Positions 21,941 to 35,097 of a DNA stretch of 64,000 nt are shown piece after piece (within the stretch, counting starts at the first letter, position 1; every line of letters begins with the position of its first letter). This DNA comes from Adineta steineri (taxonomy: Eukaryota > Rotifera > Eurotatoria > Adinetida > Adinetidae): positions 731,788 through 795,787 of the forward strand of contig CAJNOI010000013.1 of assembly GCA_905250115.1 (NCBI GenBank), read 5' to 3'. The position numbers and the translations under genes are program-made. Under the pieces are notes generated by a model that did not search any database, was not told the DNA's origin, and saw nothing but the letters and a program-made list of their open reading frames with translations.

Positions 21941-24900
21941 TTATTCAAGCATTAATAACTCTTTTACTTGTTCAATACCAACAACGGAATCAGGTTGCAC
22001 AAGTGTTCCATTAAAATGAAGTTTTATATGTTGTATTAATGTTTGTGATGATGTTGTATGAGCAATAAATGAACAAAATGGACATGATTGATTGTTATGA
22101 TTAGTAATAACATGCATAGTTAATTCTTCAAGATTAGTAAAATTATTTGTATTCGATGATGGTGAACATACTGGACAATCAAAAATATTTTTAGTTGTAG
22201 ATGCTATTATATCATCTTCACCATCGGATGAATCAATATCAAATTCTTCATCATCATGTTCTAGACGACGATGAAGATTCAATGCTTCAGAACGATCACA
22301 TTGATATGAACATAATGAACATTGATGTTGTTCAATAATATGTGCAGTTGAATTTTTTGATGACAATTGGAAATGAATTGGTATTTGACTAGTTGGATGA
22401 ATATTTGTCATATGACGAAACATTGGATTATGAGATGATGTTGTATATGAGCATATAGGACAAGTTATACCTTGACCAGTTAAATGTAGTGATATATGAC
22501 GTTGTACTAACGACCAATTAGAACATTTATAAGGACATACAGAACATAAATAATTAACAGGTGAACTTTCATCAAATACTTCTTCATTATCATCATCACC
22601 ATCACCATCATCATCATCAACATTATCATTGATATTTTGTGGCAATGTTTCTTTTGATGATAAAAATTGATAGTTATTCGTTTTTATATTTGTTGTTGGT
22701 TTAAGTGAAAGATCTAATGGTATATCATCATCATCATTATCATTATGTGAAGGTGACGTTGTTAGAAGTAAACGAGAAACAATATTAGATGGATTCGATA
22801 CTTGTTTTAACTAAAATAGATCAAAAAAGTAGAAACATTTTCTTCGTCTTTTTTCGTTCTATACCTCATCTTTTTTTGTAGATGTTGATGATTTATTATA
22901 AAGCAAGGTTTTTATTATTGGTTGTGAATCTTGTTGAGATTCGATTTTAATATTAGATTTATTTGATGATTTATGTTCGTTGAATTTTTTTGAAATTGAT
23001 TTATGTTGATCATTTGAAGATGGTGGTGGTGGTAGTAGTAGTTGACCTTCGTTTGTATCAGCCTAAATTAAATAATAGATAATTTTAAATTTAATCGAAA
23101 TAATATTTACATATTGAAGTGAACCATCTTTTGGTGTAAATTCTTGTTCAGCTTTAGCCCAGTCATTCCAGGTACGAAATGTACGTCGACGAAGTTCTTT
23201 ACCAAATGTATTTTCATATAATTCAATTGTAGAACGAGCTTCTTGTTCAGTCATCATAATCATATCTAATTAATAGACAAAAAAACTTTTCTAATATTCA
23301 ATCATCAAATAAGTAACTTTCATAAGTCATTGATATATACGAAATATCGAACATTAGGGTGCGGTGGGACTACGGAATCGCGAGTAAATACATTAATGGG
23401 TTTTAAGTCTGGATGAATTGTATTCACAGAAAATGGTAACGGCATCGAAAATCCCGAAAAAATATTTTTCCGGGACCGGGATCTGAACGGGTTTCTGTCG
23501 AGTGAGAAACGGTTGGGATCGGGATGAAAAAAACGATCCTGCCGCTTCCTATCGAACATGGTCTATAGGAATTTTTACGTCAAATATCATTTTACACAAT
23601 AAAGTCTTATTCAATGGTCATTTGTTCTATTTAGTTTTCTAATTACACACATTTTATGTGTCTAATTTTTCGTTAGTTACATTTTCCAAAATGTTCAAGC
23701 GAAAAAATTTCTATATATCTTAATTATTTACCTTTATTATGATCCGGTTCAGTTAAATTATGTCTAATTCTAACATGTCGAATCATATCAGTTTTCCAAT
23801 TTGAACGATAGAAACAATGTCGACATTTTAAACGTTTAATACCAAATTTTGGTTGAACTGCATAAAGACTAGGATTTAATTTTGAACCTTGTAATGATAA
23901 TAATGCTTCTTCAACAGCTGGTGAAAATTTTGCTTTAGCTAAAGCACTTGTAGGTGATAAGGATCGATTTAAGCCATTTTTATGTTTCGATTTTTTTATC
24001 GAAATTAATTTTTGAATATTATTATTATCATTAGATGATAATTTTGTTTGTCGACATTGTGTTAACATATAAGCATTTGACTGTTCAGCATGTTTTTCAT
24101 TAATATGTTTCTGAATATTCCATGATATAGTTGATTGATAATCACACAATGAACATTTATAAACAAATGTCATTGAATCATTATTATTTGTTGCTGATAA
24201 TGGTTGAATATTATCTTCTTCATTATCTTGTTGTTGTTGTTGTTGTTGAGAAAAATCCATTGCATTTTCCACACATGAACTACTAGTTGATGATGCTTCC
24301 GAGTCATGATTAAATGATTTTGTCGAAAAATCATCTTAAATTAATATATACATATATATATTTATTTAAAATTGAGAAAAATAAAAGAATATTTTTTACT
24401 AGTTGGAAATGCAATTGCTTCTTCATTAATTGGTTTTCCATCTGGTTGAATATCAATAACATTTGCTGTCTGCAATGTATGAAAATGTTTAATATGCTAA
24501 AAAAGAAAATGAATACATAGAAATTTTATTTTATTTTATTGAAAAAAAAACATACACGAATAACAACCCAACTATGTTTTGATTGTAATGGACATAATGA
24601 ACAACGAAACCGTTTTAACGGTGGTGTAATTTTTTGTAATCGTACTGATAGTTCAGCAGGTAATTCAATAACATGTACATTAGCTTGATCAGGATGTTTA
24701 GCACGTATATGTCTTTCGACTACCCATTTATATGTTCCTTGTTGATGACATGAACTACATTGAAAAACTCGAACAGGTGCAAAATTTGATAGAACAGGTA
24801 ATGATGCTGATGATGATGAATGTTGTTGAGGTAAAGTTTTTTCGGTTTTTTTTATTGACTTTATTTTATTTGTTAAATTTATATTCTGACTACTATCATC

Positions 24901-26408
24901 TTCATCATCTTCCTCAAAACCATTCTGATTTTGTTGTTCAGAATCTTGTCGAATTATTTTTACCACTTTTGACTCAGCATTTGGATGTTTACGTGTTTGA
25001 TGTTTTCTATACAACAAAAAATAATAAATATAACAATAACAATTATTATTCATCAAAAAGTCATTTTACCGAACATCTCCACCATAATTTGATGTATAAT
25101 CACAATATGGACAACCAAAATATCGTACAGGTTCATCTTGTTCACGTGCTGAATGTGTATTATTACCAGTACCATTTCCAGATGATCCATGTCCACCTGC
25201 TTGTGTTGACAATGATTCATCGCCATCAGTCGTATCAAATAGAAAACGTTGAATATAATCATTAGAGTTGCTACTATATTTATGATGTTTACGACGTATA
25301 TGAAATGAGCAATCACCTTTAATTAGAAGAAAAAAAAAACATTTATTCTATATATTATATTTTGATATGTATATATCGCAAAAAAAAACAATTTTCATTA
25401 TTTTCAAAGTATGAATCTCTTACCTCGATATTTATATAAACGATTGCATAATAAACAACGATAATTTTTATCACGTATATGAGCAATAATATGTGCTTTA
25501 AATTGTTCAATATCTGTTGTTTTAAAATCACAATAGGGACAATCAGTTGTTGTTGCTGTTGAATTTGTATTTGTTTCAGAAATTGATGACGATGATAAAA
25601 TTCCAGCTGAAAAAAAAATAAATATTAGATCTCTATTTTAAATAAGAAAATTCAAATTTATTTACGTTGTTGTTCAGTTGAATTTATTTTATCTATATGT
25701 TCATTGGAATTAATTTTTTCTATAGTATTTGAAGAAAATGTATCAAAAGAATGTGTTTGATCATAATTCGATAAATCAATACGATGTTTTCGTTTAGCGT
25801 GTCGTATAAGATGACCCAGACGATGATAAGTCGAGTCACATATTGGACATGTTAATATAGTTTGTGGTGATATTGTTGTTAGATTTAATGATGAATCTCG
25901 TTCATCATCATCATCAACATCAGATTCAAATTCCGAATTATTATCACTACTATTAATATAAAGATTAGTTGATAGTGCTGATGGTGTTCTTTTAATTCGT
26001 TTGACACTAGATGAATGTTCTATATTACCAAAAAAAAAACAAAATTAAAGATGAATCATCAATATAATAAATGTACCTCCTATCTGTGTAGTACCATCGA
26101 AAGATGTTTGAGACTATATAAAAATTTCGAAAATAAAACTAATGAACAAAATTAAAATTACTTGTTCATCATCAGGCGCTTCACGTTTATTAGTTTTGGT
26201 AATAATGTTCGATGATGATGTTGATTGTGGTAGTGGTGCATCTTGACATCCGTATCCGTGTGCACCTGAATATATACATAAATAGTATATCAAGGTAATA
26301 TTTAGTTCAATTAATACTTGTCAGATGATTTTCGAGTGCCTCAAAATTATCCGAATTGAACGGACAATAGATGCAAATATAAGCTGTGGAAGCATCGTCA
26401 GTCATCAT
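21941..26408 (-). CDS. Multi-C2H2 zinc-finger transcriptional regulator with CtBP-binding motif
   Basis: Twelve exons: 26318-26408, 26162-26265, 26077-26113, 25666-26019, 25424-25606, 25070-25316, 24556-25006, 24400-24496, 23732-24334, 23111-23265, 22865-23062 and 21941-22810. All phases agree; about 1129 residues. I count roughly 14 C2H2 fingers, from YICIYCPFN near the N terminus to SCPFCSFIA near the C terminus. They are scattered singly and in pairs between acidic and Ser/Asn-rich linkers, not in one tandem array. A PLDLS sequence at about residues 870-874 is the consensus for binding the CtBP co-repressor. Acidic runs (DDDDGDGDDD type) flank the last finger cluster. This points to a DNA-binding nuclear repressor; the scattered CSLCxY-type fingers recall REST/charlatan-like proteins, but I cannot assign an orthologue. 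One intron (23266-23731) contains a hAT-type insertion. The start uses the first of two adjacent ATGs. Confidence 0.82.
23355..23551. mobile_element. hAT-type MITE in zinc-finger gene intron
   Basis: A 197-bp, relatively GC-rich insert flanked by a perfect 8-bp direct repeat TCGAACAT (23347-23354 and 23552-23559). Its termini are imperfect inverted repeats: TAGGGTGCGGTGGGA at the left and the complement of TAGGAAGCGGCAGGA at the right. No transposase. An open frame that crosses it on the minus strand is incidental. Confidence 0.82.
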
Positions 26409-27260
26409 CACCGGTACTTAAAAAGATATTGAAGTAGACAAACAAAGAAAAGAGAATATATTGATAGCTATTCGTATAAAATATTGCATATATATGTGCA
26501 CACGTCAATTTTGATTGATCATCATTTCATATATATTTCTTTTGCGATCTATTCGTCCATAGATATTTTGTATGATTTTTTCATCGTCTCTTGCCTTTTT
26601 TTTCTAACAACAACAAATAACAACAACAACAACGACGATGTCGTCCTCTTACTTGATTACAGGTGTGTAACGTATAGGTAAGAGCTTGAAAAAAAAAGCT
26701 TAGAAGAGAAGAAAAAAACGAAGAGAAATAAATCATATTGATCGAATACGAAGTTTTCTATGACTGATCGATCCATTGACGATATAGACCGTAACCGAAA
26801 TCAACATTAAGAAATATGACATGAAAATGTTGATGATCAATATCTTTCGATGATATTTTACTTTCTTCTTTCCCTACCTGATCGATGACGATGATTGTAC
26901 TATTCATCAGACTCGTAAAAATGAAGAAAAATGGAAATCACTACAATCTAAAACTAAAACGGTTATATTGTACATATAAGGTCATTTATACAGGAAGTTA
27001 TTAAAGATCAATGTATAAGTATAGTTCTAATTAAAAACTTTCTCAGATTTATGATAAATGTCTATGTATATTGATGATAATACTGAGCACGTACAGATAA
27101 GCAAAGGAAGGAAAAAACCATGAAAAAAGAACCTTTTTTACATCTTCGTTTTTTTTTTCGTTTTCTATAACAAAAAAAAAGAAAACGATGTAAGCGCAAC
27201 ATTCTTCTCCTCTTCTTCTTCATTATACACATTCAATACTCAATTTCTTTGTGTCTTTCG

Positions 27261-27290
27261 TTCTCTCTCTCCCCCCCCCCCTCTCTCTCT
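27261..27290. repeat. Polypyrimidine CT/C tract
   Basis: Low-complexity stretch of alternating CT, about ten consecutive C, then CT again. Such mirror-like homopyrimidine tracts can form non-B DNA; no function is implied. Confidence 0.8.
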
Positions 27291-30200
27291 GTGTTCGTCT
27301 TCTTTCGATGCGTACATACATCTAATATTGGTGTGATTATAGAACATGTCAGGCAGAGAATAGGGAAGAAGTAGAAGAAGAAAAGATGCGCGCGCGTCTA
27401 TAACACATATGATGCGCTCGTATGCACGCAGTTTTTTCGAAAAAAGAAGAAGCGAAGATCGAAGGCCAAAAGACACATATACATGTACATAGCATCATTT
27501 ACTTCTCTTCGTGATCCTCCAATTATCATCTTCTTTTCACGTTATATATAAGTAATTTCAGGAAAGAGGAAAAAAAGGTGTAATATAGTATTTTTTCACC
27601 ATCTATTGCACAGACAGCACGATCAGTAAGAGAAATCGATTTCTCACATTTACATATATTTAATGTGTTTGATTCTTACCTGTATATATATATATATGAA
27701 TATGTAGAAATATTTGTGTACATATCTAGATCATTTTTATATGTACAAAATGTAATGGAAGTTTTTACACTTATATAAAGATTTATTTTATATATATTAA
27801 CACAATAGTTAAAGATAAGAAAAAATGTTTTATAATATCATTCAATAAATAGATATCATCTGAATTTGATTTTTATAACTAAACTAAATCCTATACATCA
27901 AATATGTATGTGAAAGAGAATAAAAAAAAGAAGAAGAAGTTTAGATTTTTAGTCGTTGTTTTAAATACGACACTAGAGTAACAATATTTGTCAGTCAATT
28001 TAGACAAAAAAAAAAAGAAGAATGAAAAGATTTTTTTTCGGTCTACGACGAGAATATATGCAGATGTATTATGTTGAAAAAAGACAAGTATATAGAGATA
28101 TATATTGAGAAGATTTAGTGGTACTATATATAATAGAAGGCAAAAGTGAAGGGATCGAAGCACAGATGGTTTAAGAATGGAAAAGAAAAAGAAATATGAG
28201 ATTGATTTTAGTTGAAGTATGGCTGCAGATGGTAGGAAAAGAATTTGTACGTTTCGTTTTTTCAATAAAAGGACGGATATTTGATAATAATATACGTCTT
28301 AGATTTTTCGAATAAAAACATATGTTTAACAGTAGTTAAGTGAACATGTCTATACAAAAAAAAGAGTAAATATAAGAATCTAGGTCAAAGGTTTTTTGTA
28401 TTAGAATATATTTGACCCGTTTCTATCTCGTCTAAAGAATATGAATACTAACAGCAATAGTTAACATATATGCACATAAATAAGAAAAGGAAAAAAACGA
28501 ACACAAAAGTGGATGCATGGATGGTTAACTGAGAAGAATTATAATCATTTACTTAAGATTTCATTTTATCTATAGGAATATTTTTAACTAAATAAAAAAA
28601 ACGAAGAACAATCGAAAGAAAGTCTTATGCACTGTCGATTTAAAAAAAAGAATATATATGGGTAATAAGGAAAAAAGAAGTAGGCAAACGACTAAGGATT
28701 AAGTTCATATGCGCATAAGTGAGTTTTATATAATATTAGTTCTCCTTTTCTTTTTTTTTCTCTCTTCTTTGTATATATGTTACTCATCGTCGGTCGAAAA
28801 AAAGTTGTATAAAATAAGTAGGGATGATGGTGGATATTATAAAAGAAAGAGAAACTAAAAAGAATTTATCCGTGTATAACGGTGTCGAAAGCGTATGAAG
28901 TTATTTTCGAAATATATTTTTACTTTTCTTTCGCTTTTTTTTATACTATATTAGTCGACAATCCTCCGGATGAATGAGTTTCATGTTGGTTACGCATATC
29001 GAGTCAAGTAGATGTGCATATGTATGTGAATATATATATATATATATATTCGATCACTGAATTAACAGAAACCTACGTATTTGATTTTTTTTTATTTCTA
29101 TGCATAATCTATCGTATTTTTTTTCTCTCTTTATAATTGATCAAATAAATGGTTTTTATCAACATTAGAATTTATATTTATAAAGTAAAAATATATATAT
29201 ACATGTATAATATTATTGTAATGAAGCAAAAGAAAATGATGATTGTTATTATAAATACTTTGGTATTAAAAGGAAGTAAATAGTGGAGGTAGAAAAGTGC
29301 AAGATAAATATCAGGTTAAGAAGTGATTATATTACGAATTTCGGAAAATTGATTGTTATGATTATTGTTGTTGTTGTTGTTGTTATTAAGATGATACTAA
29401 TGTCTTTAATTAATCTCATTACCTTGAAATGATAATGATAGATATAAATCATACTATCATTAATAGAAATTACTGATTTATGAGAAGTTTTTATTTTAAT
29501 ACCTGGTACCATTCTATTAATACTCATATTATAAATAAACATAATATCGTCAATATTGACTTTGTATCATACTTTCAAATAATATAAAAACTTCTATATG
29601 TTATATTAACCATCATTAATTGCATATTATAAAATCAATGATTACTCATACGAGAATACATTACAGTCATATTTCAATAGTTTAGTTCAGTATATTATAG
29701 ATAAATAAATGCCAAGTAACTATAATATACAAATAGAAAAGACTTCACTGAATGTATTCGGATTCGGGATCTCATGCCATAGACTCTCCGAGTGGTTCAG
29801 ATTTTTAATATATAAGAACTACTTATGATCATGTTTAAATCAAAATATCTGATTGTATCATCTTGGATAAATTGAAAAATAGCATTTATGCTTTAAAGCA
29901 ATATCATCTGTTACGCATTTATCGATCTCCAACAGCTCAAATATAATACGATGTATAAAATAGATTAAGATCCTTTTTCGTAACTTAAAGTTAATACATG
30001 TATCACTTGAGTACATAACAATGATACGCTAATTATTCGAAGGACTTCTTTCTATTTATTTATTCATTATAAATAATAGACAACACAATAAAAATTTCTT
30101 TTTTTGATTATTGGATTTCATTGCAATAACTTTCTTAGTATGACTAAAAATATATTTAAAATAGAATAGATTTAAGAATTCTTTACTTATGATTAATATA

Positions 30201-30896
30201 TTATTTCTTTGAGAAATAGACAAAAGTTACAAAATTTTATTATTAGAAACAGCTACTATGCACTTTTTGCTAACAAAAGATTGTTCTTCTGTCTTCTTAT
30301 TTCCATAACATCAACATTTTTTTTCTATAGTTTAACTAAAACAATAATTGTTAATTTGTTTCAAATATACTCAGTATGAGAAGTTACAAGTGATGAAACT
30401 TTTATGTAAATAATCATTGTTCTTTTCCTTTGTTTGGATATATATTGAAAATAAAAGTTAGTCATATTATTACATTGCAAATTAAACAGCTTACAAATGA
30501 TAATGATTAGGATGTATGCGTAGGTGAAAATACATCTCTTCTATTAAAACTTTTAATAATGATGTATACTGTTCGCCCCATAATCTGAAAAGCATTCCGT
30601 CAATAAAAACAAAAAAAGAAGATTATATATAAAATCAGTCGTTTTTATTTTATTATTTCAAAAGAAAATTTTCATCAAAAACATTATAATTATAGTTTTC
30701 TTTTCTAAGAAATATTAAAAATTTGCTGACATCATTCCGATAAAAACTATCTATTCATATAAAAATAATAGATATGATGACGTAGATTGTAAATTATTTA
30801 ATGATAGTATAATATTACTTAAACATTTTAATATTCGATATATTGTATTAATTATGGATATTATCAAAAAAAAAATTTTTTAATTTTGCTTCAAAG

Positions 30897-31147
30897 TTAA
30901 CACGTTGACTGTTCGGTGCATCTTATGTGATGCACGATACTTTTGACTAAAAAGTCTTCGCATCACGTACAACGTGCTTGTAGCATAGGATATCTTAAGC
31001 TAGAATTTTCTAGACGTTCCTAATCGACCATTCTTGAAATATAGGACGTATCAGAAAAATATAAATAATATAATATAGTATTAAAAATAATAAAAAAAAA
31101 GGGCGTACAAGTATTATTTTTTTCGCATGGGACAGTTAACGTGTTAA
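30897..31147. mobile_element. piggyBac-like MITE (TTAA target)
   Basis: The element is bounded by TTAA on both sides (30897-30900 and 31144-31147). The inner ends are inverted repeats: CACGTTGACTGT at the left and the complement of CACGTTAACTGT at the right. A second hairpin (GTGCATC...GATGCAC) lies near 30916-30936. TTAA duplication and the CAC... terminus fit a non-autonomous piggyBac-type element; no transposase is present. Confidence 0.75.
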
Positions 31148-31758
31148 TATACATGCATAACACGAAAGAAAACTGACATTAAATTTTCTATAAAAAAATA
31201 TTCCTTTCAATTAAGATTTAATTATTATTTTAGTTTTAGCTAAGTAACAGCGCCATACCTTTAATATACATACATGCATATTCAATTATATAATCCTTTC
31301 TATTGATCTATTTCTCAGTTCATTATATGAATTAACAATGCGAACTTAATTCAGGCTTGTAATCTTATAAATCATATACTTATGTTCTGTAAACTTTTTC
31401 TCTTATACAAATCATGTCCGAATATTGAATGTTGTCGTTTGATTCTAATTTTTTTTAATCTATAAATATGACATTGTATTTGATAATCTTTCTTACTGTC
31501 TTAAATAAGAGAAAGTAAAAAATGATTTTCAACATCCTTGACAATAAACATAATTATAAGTAATTAATTCTTTTTCTCTCTCTCATCCTCTTCTGTACTC
31601 TTGAAACATCTGCAAAAATTATTCATCCAATATTTTTTCAACATTTTTCTTTCTTCTCTCTTATATAATGCCGGCGTTATCTTTTTTTTTTATATATATC
31701 CATGTATGACTTCTAACTCTCGTCATTTCTATTACTAACAGACACAAGGAAGAATAAC

Positions 31759-32273
31759 ATGTTTAATACTCTTCTTTTCTTAGTTTGTTGTTGTTCATTA
31801 GTAGGATCATCATTAATTGATCCTGTTTCAAATAAAAAACATATTGATGGTACACAATATACTATTAAAAGTGTTAGTACAAAATATAAACAACATGTAT
31901 CTGATCAAGGTATGTTATTTTTTATTAAATTAATCTATATTATTTCTATTTCATATATTTAGGTGAATGTAGTATAGAATTAAAAGAACGACCTAAATTT
32001 TTAGTCGAAGGTGAAATAATTAAAATAAAAAATAAATGGTTTAAAGTTGAAGAATGTCGATTAAATCGAGCATATCGTGCTTCATGTGGTTCAAGATTAT
32101 TTTATCAACTTCGTGATTTAGCTTGTGCATTTGTTGAACAAAATCAAGACAATCAAATAAATACGCGACGAGAAATAACAAACATGTTCATTGATGAATC
32201 GTCTTATGATGTATGTTGTGAAAGTGCATGTACAATATCAGAATTGCTTCAGTATTGTCCTACAAAATGGTGA
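31759..32273 (+). CDS. Insulin/relaxin-like peptide precursor 1
   Basis: Two exons, 31759-31909 and 31963-32273, encode 153 residues. A signal peptide (MFNTLLFLVCCCSLVGSS) leads a propeptide. The A-chain signature is clear: VCCESACTISELLQYC, the CC-x3-C-x8-C insulin pattern, at the C terminus. The B-chain-like segment reads SCGSRLFYQLRDLAC, with twelve residues between the cysteines instead of the usual eleven. Two further cysteines lie upstream (GECS and VEEC), giving eight in the mature region. TRRE between the B- and A-like parts is a possible processing site. It should be secreted and act through a receptor tyrosine kinase or relaxin-type receptor; which one is unknown. A diverged paralogue follows about 2.8 kb downstream on the same strand. 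AATAAA at 32298-32303 is the likely polyadenylation signal. Confidence 0.82.
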
Positions 32274-32297
32274 TACAAAAATGACAAACTAACTCAA

Positions 32298-32303
32298 AAT
32301 AAA
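32298..32303 (+). promoter_or_regulatory. Polyadenylation signal of insulin-like gene 1
   Basis: AATAAA hexamer 25 nt after the stop codon, followed by a T-rich stretch near 32322-32334. Confidence 0.55.
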
Positions 32304-32488
32304 AGACAACAAGAAAAAAAATTCTTTTGTTTTTCAACTAATAAAATTGTATATCTTATATTTTATCACAAAATCTATACAATTGAAATTAAAAAAAATC
32401 TAAATGTTGTTTTTCTTGTCATATTATTTCAAAAAATCATTTTACATTATTAAAAATACTGATATATAATAATGAAAAAATGAATTAT

Positions 32489-32945
32489 AGTAAAACCTCC
32501 CTAATGTGAACACCATCGGGACCGGAAAAAAGTGTTCACTATAGAAAGCTAATATATCACGTACCCTGGATTGAAAGAAATCTTAGAATATTTGCTTATG
32601 CCTTTATAGTAGAGAAACGAGTAGCTGCCTAATTCGAGTTTGAATATAAACAGACATTAAAAAAAGAAAAACTAATACGTATTTCTAGAAATAGATTTAG
32701 TTTTAGAATAATCTTCAGATAAATCCTCTTCACCCACCTCTTGGTCGTATATATGAATCGTATACATCTTAGAGTGAAACTGAATCTATTCCTAAATTTC
32801 ACTATTTATTTTCGAATTAGGTAGCTCATCAAAACATGACAGAAAGTAGAAAGAGGGCAAAAAAACATTATATATATGTTCACACTAGAGAGGTGATGAT
32901 ACCAGACTGGACCGAAAAAAAGCGTTCACTGTTCAGAATAAAGAG
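32489..32945. mobile_element. Degenerate pogo/Tigger-like DNA transposon remnant
   Basis: The left part reads AGTAAAACCTCCCTAATG and then GTGAACACC ... GGGACCGGAAAAAAGTGTTCAC, the terminal plus subterminal pattern common in pogo/Tigger elements. A second, diverged copy of the GTTCAC ... GGACCGAAAAAAAGCGTTCAC pattern lies at 32879-32930, next to CTAGAGAGG. No transposase frame remains. The boundaries are approximate. Confidence 0.45.
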
Positions 32946-35097
32946 ATGCATTTATTCTATTCGATTAGTTGAGTTCATAGGTAATAAATAATATTTCTGA
33001 TGAGTAGATTATTTTTGGAATTAGAATAGTCAAAGAGAAAATCTTTTGAAAAAGTTAGTTTTTAATTTTTAATCAAGTCCATTGAAACCCTCGGGATACA
33101 TCACAAGTCTTTGTGTAAAATAGAGCAATAGGCAGATTTTTCTCAAGTATACCAAGACGGGGGACCCATATATGCGTTACCGGTCCTCAAAAAGTTAATT
33201 TGACATTTATATTTTAAGCTTTATACAACAATCCAATTTCTTATAAAAATGTATTGACTTAACCGTTGAAAACTATGACTTTTTATTTCTTGATATAAAA
33301 GATATCATATGAAAAGCTGGAGCAAGATGACCTAATTGACAATCGAAAAAAAAGCATATCTTCAATAGAATATGTAATTCAAGTTCCTGATATTGTATAG
33401 AAGTATATTTTCCTCTCGATTGATATATAATTTATTAATACACAATAAGCAACATTGCAATAGTACTAAGATTATAACTTTTTTCTTAATTCTACCATTG
33501 ATATATTTTTAATAAAAAGAATTTTAATTGTTTTCAAAAGTGGCATTTCATCGAATATTAAAAAAAATTCGATTTATATGATTTACTTTTCAACTACAAA
33601 AATTAAATGTTCGACGAAACATTTTTTCTACCCCTTATTCGTTACGTCAAAATTGTGAAAATATTTCACGTTTATATTCAAAAAGAAAGTCGAGATATTA
33701 TAATTTTATGCCAGAAATATCAATCTTATCATAATCTTTTTGAAGGTTCAATAATACACAAAAGTAATTTATTCCTATCTCGTTCTTTCTTCTCTTGAAG
33801 GCACTTCTTCTACAATGTTTATGATGACGATAGTGTAGGAGGTGTAGCAGTATCTATTATTTATTCTTTTCTTGTATTCATATTCTCACTGCTATTGAAT
33901 ATGCCCTTTTCCTGTGCTATTAGTTTAACATATCATAATTCACTAATGTATAGACACTTAAGTACAATATTACTAATTCTAATACGAAAAAAAATATATT
34001 AATTGATATTCTTCATTTGAATAAGCTTCCATATTTAATTTATGATTAACGATTTGCTCTACTTAATTTTTCTCTATCAATTCTTGTTTGATATATTTTA
34101 GTTATTTCATATATCGAGTCTTCGAAAAAAACAATTAATGCGGAAATCAGAGTAGAACATTTAAAAAGTATCGGAAGAAATTATACTAATAGAGTACACT
34201 CACGTCAAAGGCCACGAATCTATTGTGAAGCTGAACATTTGTAATACTAGAAGAAAAATAGACTCATTCGAGTACAATTATTACCTTCTATAAAAGATTG
34301 AATTCTCGTTTAAGATCAATTTACACTCTAAAAAAATTCTTATAAATATTAATATTACAAAATAACAATTGAAATATGAGTAATATTTAGAAGGAGTGCA
34401 AAATTTTTTTATATATTGAAACAATCATTTATGTAAACATTAGATATGAATTGATCTTATACAACGGTTTTATATTCAACAGGTATCTCACAAGATTTAA
34501 TTGATGAACATATATATATTCATTTGCTAATTTTATTATTTGTCTGGATACCGTAAGCTATTTTTCGATATACTATTGAAGTAAAATGTTGACGTTTAAA
34601 CAGGAAACCGTAGGAGGACCTATTAAAAAACTCTATAAATATTTTAGGTTCGTTTTAATAACGGAACACTAAGTATAGATGACCGAAAGTTAAATGAAAC
34701 TATAACATCTTCCTGACAAAACATGTTTACCACCTATGTCATGCCTAAGAGTTTTCTTATTTTCCATCTGTCTTTTGAATATACAAACTTTCGATAAAAA
34801 TAGAGATTGAACATTAGTCAAAATTAAAACCCACCAGGTAGAAAAGAATAATATTTTTTTTCTATCGGTTCTTTTTCTCTATTCTTATAGACGGTACGTG
34901 GTGTATATATATACAGCTAATATTTTTGATAAAGAAATAAAAACAAACTTTCTTTGACGAATATAACACTTTATATTTATATAGCGCAGGTCACGCAATA
35001 ATAAGTAAGAATTCCTTTTTTCATTTAATAAAAATTAATGTTAGTTTTTTTGTTTTGTTTTTCAAGATATTTATTTAATTTCTTAACTCCTGTAATC

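Larger units (their letters stand above)
26409..31758. other. Large gene-poor region
   Basis: About 5.3 kb between two divergently oriented genes (zinc finger on minus, insulin-like on plus). It contains a CT/C tract at 27261-27290, several A/G-rich and TA microsatellites, a TTG/TTA run near 29363-29387 and one TTAA-bounded element at 30897-31147. No coding exon with supporting splice sites or protein motif was found. Untranslated exons and enhancers for the flanking genes could lie here. Confidence 0.5.
32274..35097. other. Intergenic region between the two insulin-like genes
   Basis: AT-rich, without a recognised exon. It includes a pogo/Tigger-like remnant at 32489-32945 (listed separately). 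Confidence 0.5.

Noticed and set aside
24732..25265. Plus-strand open frame of 177 codons rich in His, Tyr and Asn
   Set aside because: It is the antisense shadow of the zinc-finger exons; repeated low-complexity residues are typical of a reverse reading.
34324..34398. Possible 75-bp MITE with CACTCTAAA-like ends
   Set aside because: The end match is short and gapped and no target duplication is visible; AT-rich DNA gives such matches by chance.
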